From: Brachionus manjavacas
Lineage: Eukaryota; Rotifera; Eurotatoria; Ploima; Brachionidae
Assembly: GCA_019054805.1 (NCBI GenBank)
Contig: JAHQIY010000019.1
Location: 1,295,494 to 1,359,493, forward strand
Direction of reading: 5' to 3'
Length of the DNA: 64,000 bases
Position numbers and translations under genes: made by a program. The notes beneath the pieces are model-generated. The model was not told where the DNA came from. It saw only the letters and a program-made list of their open reading frames with translations, and ran no database searches. Positions 63,011 through 64,000 of this stretch are shown here, one piece after another. How positions within the stretch are numbered: position 1 is the first letter of the stretch; each line of letters opens with the position of its first letter.

Positions 63011-64000
63011 ATGTGCATAACTTTTCGAATCTTTGACCTTTTTTGTAATGCAAGAGCCAAAGTCAAGAAAATTTCAAGATCTATCTAGTGGTATCTTCGG
63101 TTTTCTATTATTCGAAAAAATTCATTGCAAAAAACCTATCTGAAATACGTCAAAAAATGGGTTTTTTGCTCATTTTCGAAGTCGCCTAAAATCTTGTCCT
63201 TTTAACTTTTTTGAGTCCTGTAAATTGTATCATGTAGAACTTTTTGCGCTCTTGAATTTGAGCTATTAATCATTATCGTAGCTAAAAAATTGACCATTTT
63301 GCAGTGACTTGAAACTAAGTGACTGGTAATCACTTGCAAGTTTCCCATGTGCATAACTTTTCGAATCTTTGTTCTTTTTAGATCTGTAAAAGCCAAAGTC
63401 AAGAAAATTTCAAGATCTATCTAGTGGTATCTTCGGTTTTCCATAATTCGAAAAATTCATTGCAAAAAACCTATCTGATATACGTCAAAAAATGGGTTTT
63501 TTGCTCTTTTTCGAAGTCGCCTAAAATCTTGTCCTTTTAACTTTTTGAGTCTTGTAAAATTGTATCATGTGTAGAACTTTTGCGCTCTTGAATTTGAGCT
63601 GTGTCATTATCGTAGCTAAAAAATTGACCATTCTGCAGTGACTTGAAAACTAAGTGACTGGTAATCACTTGCAAGTGTCCCATGTGCATAACTTTTCGAA
63701 TCTTTGACCTTTTTTGGATCTGTAAGAGCCAAAGTCAAGAAAATTTCAAGATCTATCTAGTGTTATCTTCGGTTTTCCATAATTCGAAAAATTCATTGCA
63801 AAAAATTCTATCTGAAAAACGTCAAAAAATGGGTTTTTTGCTCTTTTTCGAAGTCGCCTAAAATCTTGTCCTTTTAACTTTTTTGAGTCCTGTAAATTGT
63901 ATCATGTAGAACTTTTTGCGCTCTTGAATTTGAGCTATTAAACATTATCGTAGCTAGAAAATTGACCATTTTGCAGTGACTTGAAAACAAAGTGACTGGT
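63011..64000. repeat. Most diverged units at the right end of the window
   Basis: Private changes accumulate here: ttttttgtaatgcaagagcc (63,042), tttgttctttttagatctg (63,369), gtaaaattgtatcatgtgtag (63,555), gagctgtgtcattatcg (63,596), gcaagtgtcccatg (63,672) and aaaaaattctatctg (63,800). Satellite arrays usually homogenise least at their edges, so an array boundary may lie not far to the right. That is an inference. Confidence 0.7.

Larger units (their letters stand above)
1..64000. repeat. Tandem satellite array, ~337-bp unit, about 190 copies
   Basis: A 337-bp unit recurs head to tail in one orientation through the whole window. Landmarks such as ccattctgcagtgac, caagatctatctag and cttcggttttccat return every 335-338 bases, for example unit starts at 221, 558, 895, 1232, 1569 and 1906. 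There is no unique sequence between units and no inversion of whole units. The consensus is about 33% G+C with about 8 CpG per unit. Single-base indels, mainly in T and A runs, explain the 334-339 range. Larger departures are one 303-bp unit and eleven units of 490-628 bp. Both window ends lie inside units, so the array is longer than 64 kb. A centromeric or pericentromeric satellite is the likely role by analogy with arrays of this kind; the sequence alone does not prove it. Confidence 0.98.
55178..64000. repeat. Right domain: composite units of junction type cctaaaatcttttttt, diverging units
   Basis: Five more composite units lie at 56504, 59693, 60522, 61350 and 62517. ccattttgcag replaces ccattctgcag in most units, removing the PstI site. 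ttttctataattcg, cgaaaaaattc and the one-A-shorter cttgaaactaag are frequent. gtcgcc is essentially fixed. Private single-unit changes increase toward the right. No gene is seen. Confidence 0.85.

Noticed and set aside
1-64000. CRISPR array
   Set aside because: Units are contiguous 337-bp repeats with no unique spacers between short repeats, and no cas genes are present.

Overview
The whole window is one uninterrupted array of satellite DNA. A unit of about 337 bp (roughly 33% G+C by hand count of the consensus) repeats head to tail in a single orientation from the first base to the last, about 190 times. The window opens at about consensus position 118 of a unit and closes about 318 bases into another, so neither array end nor any unique flank is present. 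I found no supportable protein gene, RNA gene, transposon or CRISPR array. The recurring 64-codon reading frame is a by-product of the repeat. A uniform satellite array of this size points to a eukaryotic heterochromatic region such as a centromere, pericentromere or subtelomere. CpG is not depleted (about 8 per unit, close to expectation), which fits a genome with little germline CpG methylation, as in many invertebrates. I cannot name the organism. For unit positions I count the A of the ATG in 'catgtgc' as base 1; this is a bookkeeping origin only.

Layout, left to right. (1) 1-15,384: very homogeneous 337-bp units with a few shared variants (gcaaaac/gcataac, gtcgcc/ggcgcc, cctacc/cctatc) and local two-unit duplications. 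(2) 15,385-20,771: a four-unit higher-order repeat (HOR), four copies of about 1,347 bp. (3) 20,772-25,147: single-unit duplications and spread of the 'gaaatacg' variant; the gcaaaac variant has disappeared. (4) 25,148-28,177: two-unit duplications. (5) 28,178-32,220: units carrying aaaaaagggg and gtgatcac, with a partial six-unit duplication. (6) 32,221-40,973: tttattgc units, then a clean three-unit HOR of five copies (about 1,010 bp). (7) 40,974-47,338: mixed units, including one with a 33-bp deletion. (8) 47,339-54,860: composite units of about 490 bp, each a full unit plus an extra 155-bp part-unit, and segmental duplications with offsets of 1,842, 2,180 and 4,513 bp. (9) 55,015-55,156: a scrambled patchwork of short satellite pieces, one inverted. 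(10) 55,157-64,000: a second family of composite units, a tandem 829-bp HOR, loss of the PstI site, and rising private divergence, suggesting an array edge beyond the right side.

The interest lies in how the array evolves: a succession of HOR registers, composite units whose junctions fall where the two halves of the unit resemble each other, and one complex rearrangement typical of template switching. No interacting set of genes is present.
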